Shown: positions 50,303 through 50,422 of the stretch, one piece after another
Layout: the number at the start of each line of letters is the position of its first letter
Position numbering within the stretch: the first letter of the stretch is position 1
Origin: an uncultured Acetobacteraceae bacterium
GTDB lineage: Bacteria > Pseudomonadota > Alphaproteobacteria > Acetobacterales > Acetobacteraceae
Direction of reading: 5' to 3'
NCBI GenBank assembly: GCA_903877125.1
Contig: CAIRCM010000143.1
Span: 1-50,422 of the forward strand
DNA length: 50,422 nucleotides
Translations under genes and position numbers: made by a program
The notes under the pieces: generated by a model
What the model was told of the DNA's origin: nothing
The model's input: only the letters and a program-made list of their open reading frames with translations
Databases searched by the model: none

Positions 50303-50422
50303 CAGGCTGCTGAAAAACTGGTCGTTGAGGGCTGCTGAGCGCGTTTTCGTGCAGGAAAGGACAAAGCGAAGACACGATGTTGTCACATCGTGGCGAGTTT
50401 TGGACGAATCCTGCGCGGAAAG
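50299..50422 (+). mobile_element. Small CTAG-flanked element A (copy 2, cut by window end)
   Basis: It starts with CTAG and the 19-base end CAGGCTGCTGAAAAACTGG and then follows copy 1 with only a few substitutions to the last base of the window. The right end is not seen. It shares its CTAG with element B on its left, the reverse of the order at 41515-41783. Confidence 0.75.

Overview
The window looks like chromosomal DNA of a free-living, high-GC, Gram-negative alphaproteobacterium. The Rhodospirillales/Acetobacteraceae are my best guess, by inference only. The grounds are the GC-rich codon use, a FixL-FixJ-FixK oxygen cascade with a haem-type FixL, kdsA for lipopolysaccharide, malate synthase G, and many catabolic genes of the CaiB/BaiF, GMC, acyl-CoA dehydrogenase and luciferase-like monooxygenase families. 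No rRNA, tRNA, CRISPR array or prophage was seen.

Layout. (1) 1-3604 is a small accessory or defence-like island. A leftward run encodes an antitoxin, a PIN toxin, a TIR-domain protein and a protein with a long helical N-terminus and a C-terminal FGE/SUMF-type domain that lacks the catalytic cysteines. A Fic enzyme lies next to it. (2) 3610-6010 holds a DMT exporter, an SDR, a small membrane protein and a decayed copy of the SDR C-terminus. (3) 6181-14812 is a long rightward peptide-type ABC importer operon. Two paralogous binding proteins bracket the permeases, ATPases and an isochorismatase-like hydrolase. A metallo-beta-lactamase-fold hydrolase follows, with its ribosome binding site buried in a perfect hairpin. 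(4) 14813-19195 is a leftward redox operon: flavin monooxygenase, cytochrome c, GMC oxidoreductase, TauD-type dioxygenase. (5) 19290-30030 holds an acyltransferase, two CoA transferases, an orphan substrate-binding protein, a second GMC oxidoreductase, a PrpD-like protein, an SDR and two acyl-CoA dehydrogenases, a plausible CoA-dependent catabolic set. (6) 30066-33773 has an AbrB-PIN toxin-antitoxin pair with a perfect operator palindrome, a gluconolactonase-like protein, a NIPSNAP protein and a frameshifted FAD oxidase.

(7) 33922-37205 is a regulatory block: a Kazal-type secreted protein, a single-domain response regulator preceded by a FixK-like box, then fixL, fixJ and a divergent fixK. 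fixJ lacks a stop at its expected end and overlaps fixL by 203 bp. (8) 37206-41487 holds a 12-bp GC-rich tandem repeat, an SDR without its catalytic Tyr/Lys, a second flavin monooxygenase and a DHA2 exporter. (9) 41515-42997 is repeat-rich: two small non-autonomous elements joined through CTAG, a long palindrome, and a two-gene operon of unknown small proteins. (10) 42998-50128 encodes malate synthase G, a PhyH dioxygenase, an alpha/beta-hydrolase-fold protein lacking the Ser nucleophile, KdsA, a secreted CHAP protein and alanine dehydrogenase. The window ends inside further copies of the two small elements, joined in the opposite order.

The strongest candidates for something new are the TIR/cysteine-less FGE operon coupled to a toxin-antitoxin pair, the hairpin over the metallo-hydrolase start, the fixJ/fixL overlap together with the FixK-box response regulator, the paired CTAG elements, and the unknown two-gene operon at 41987-42606.
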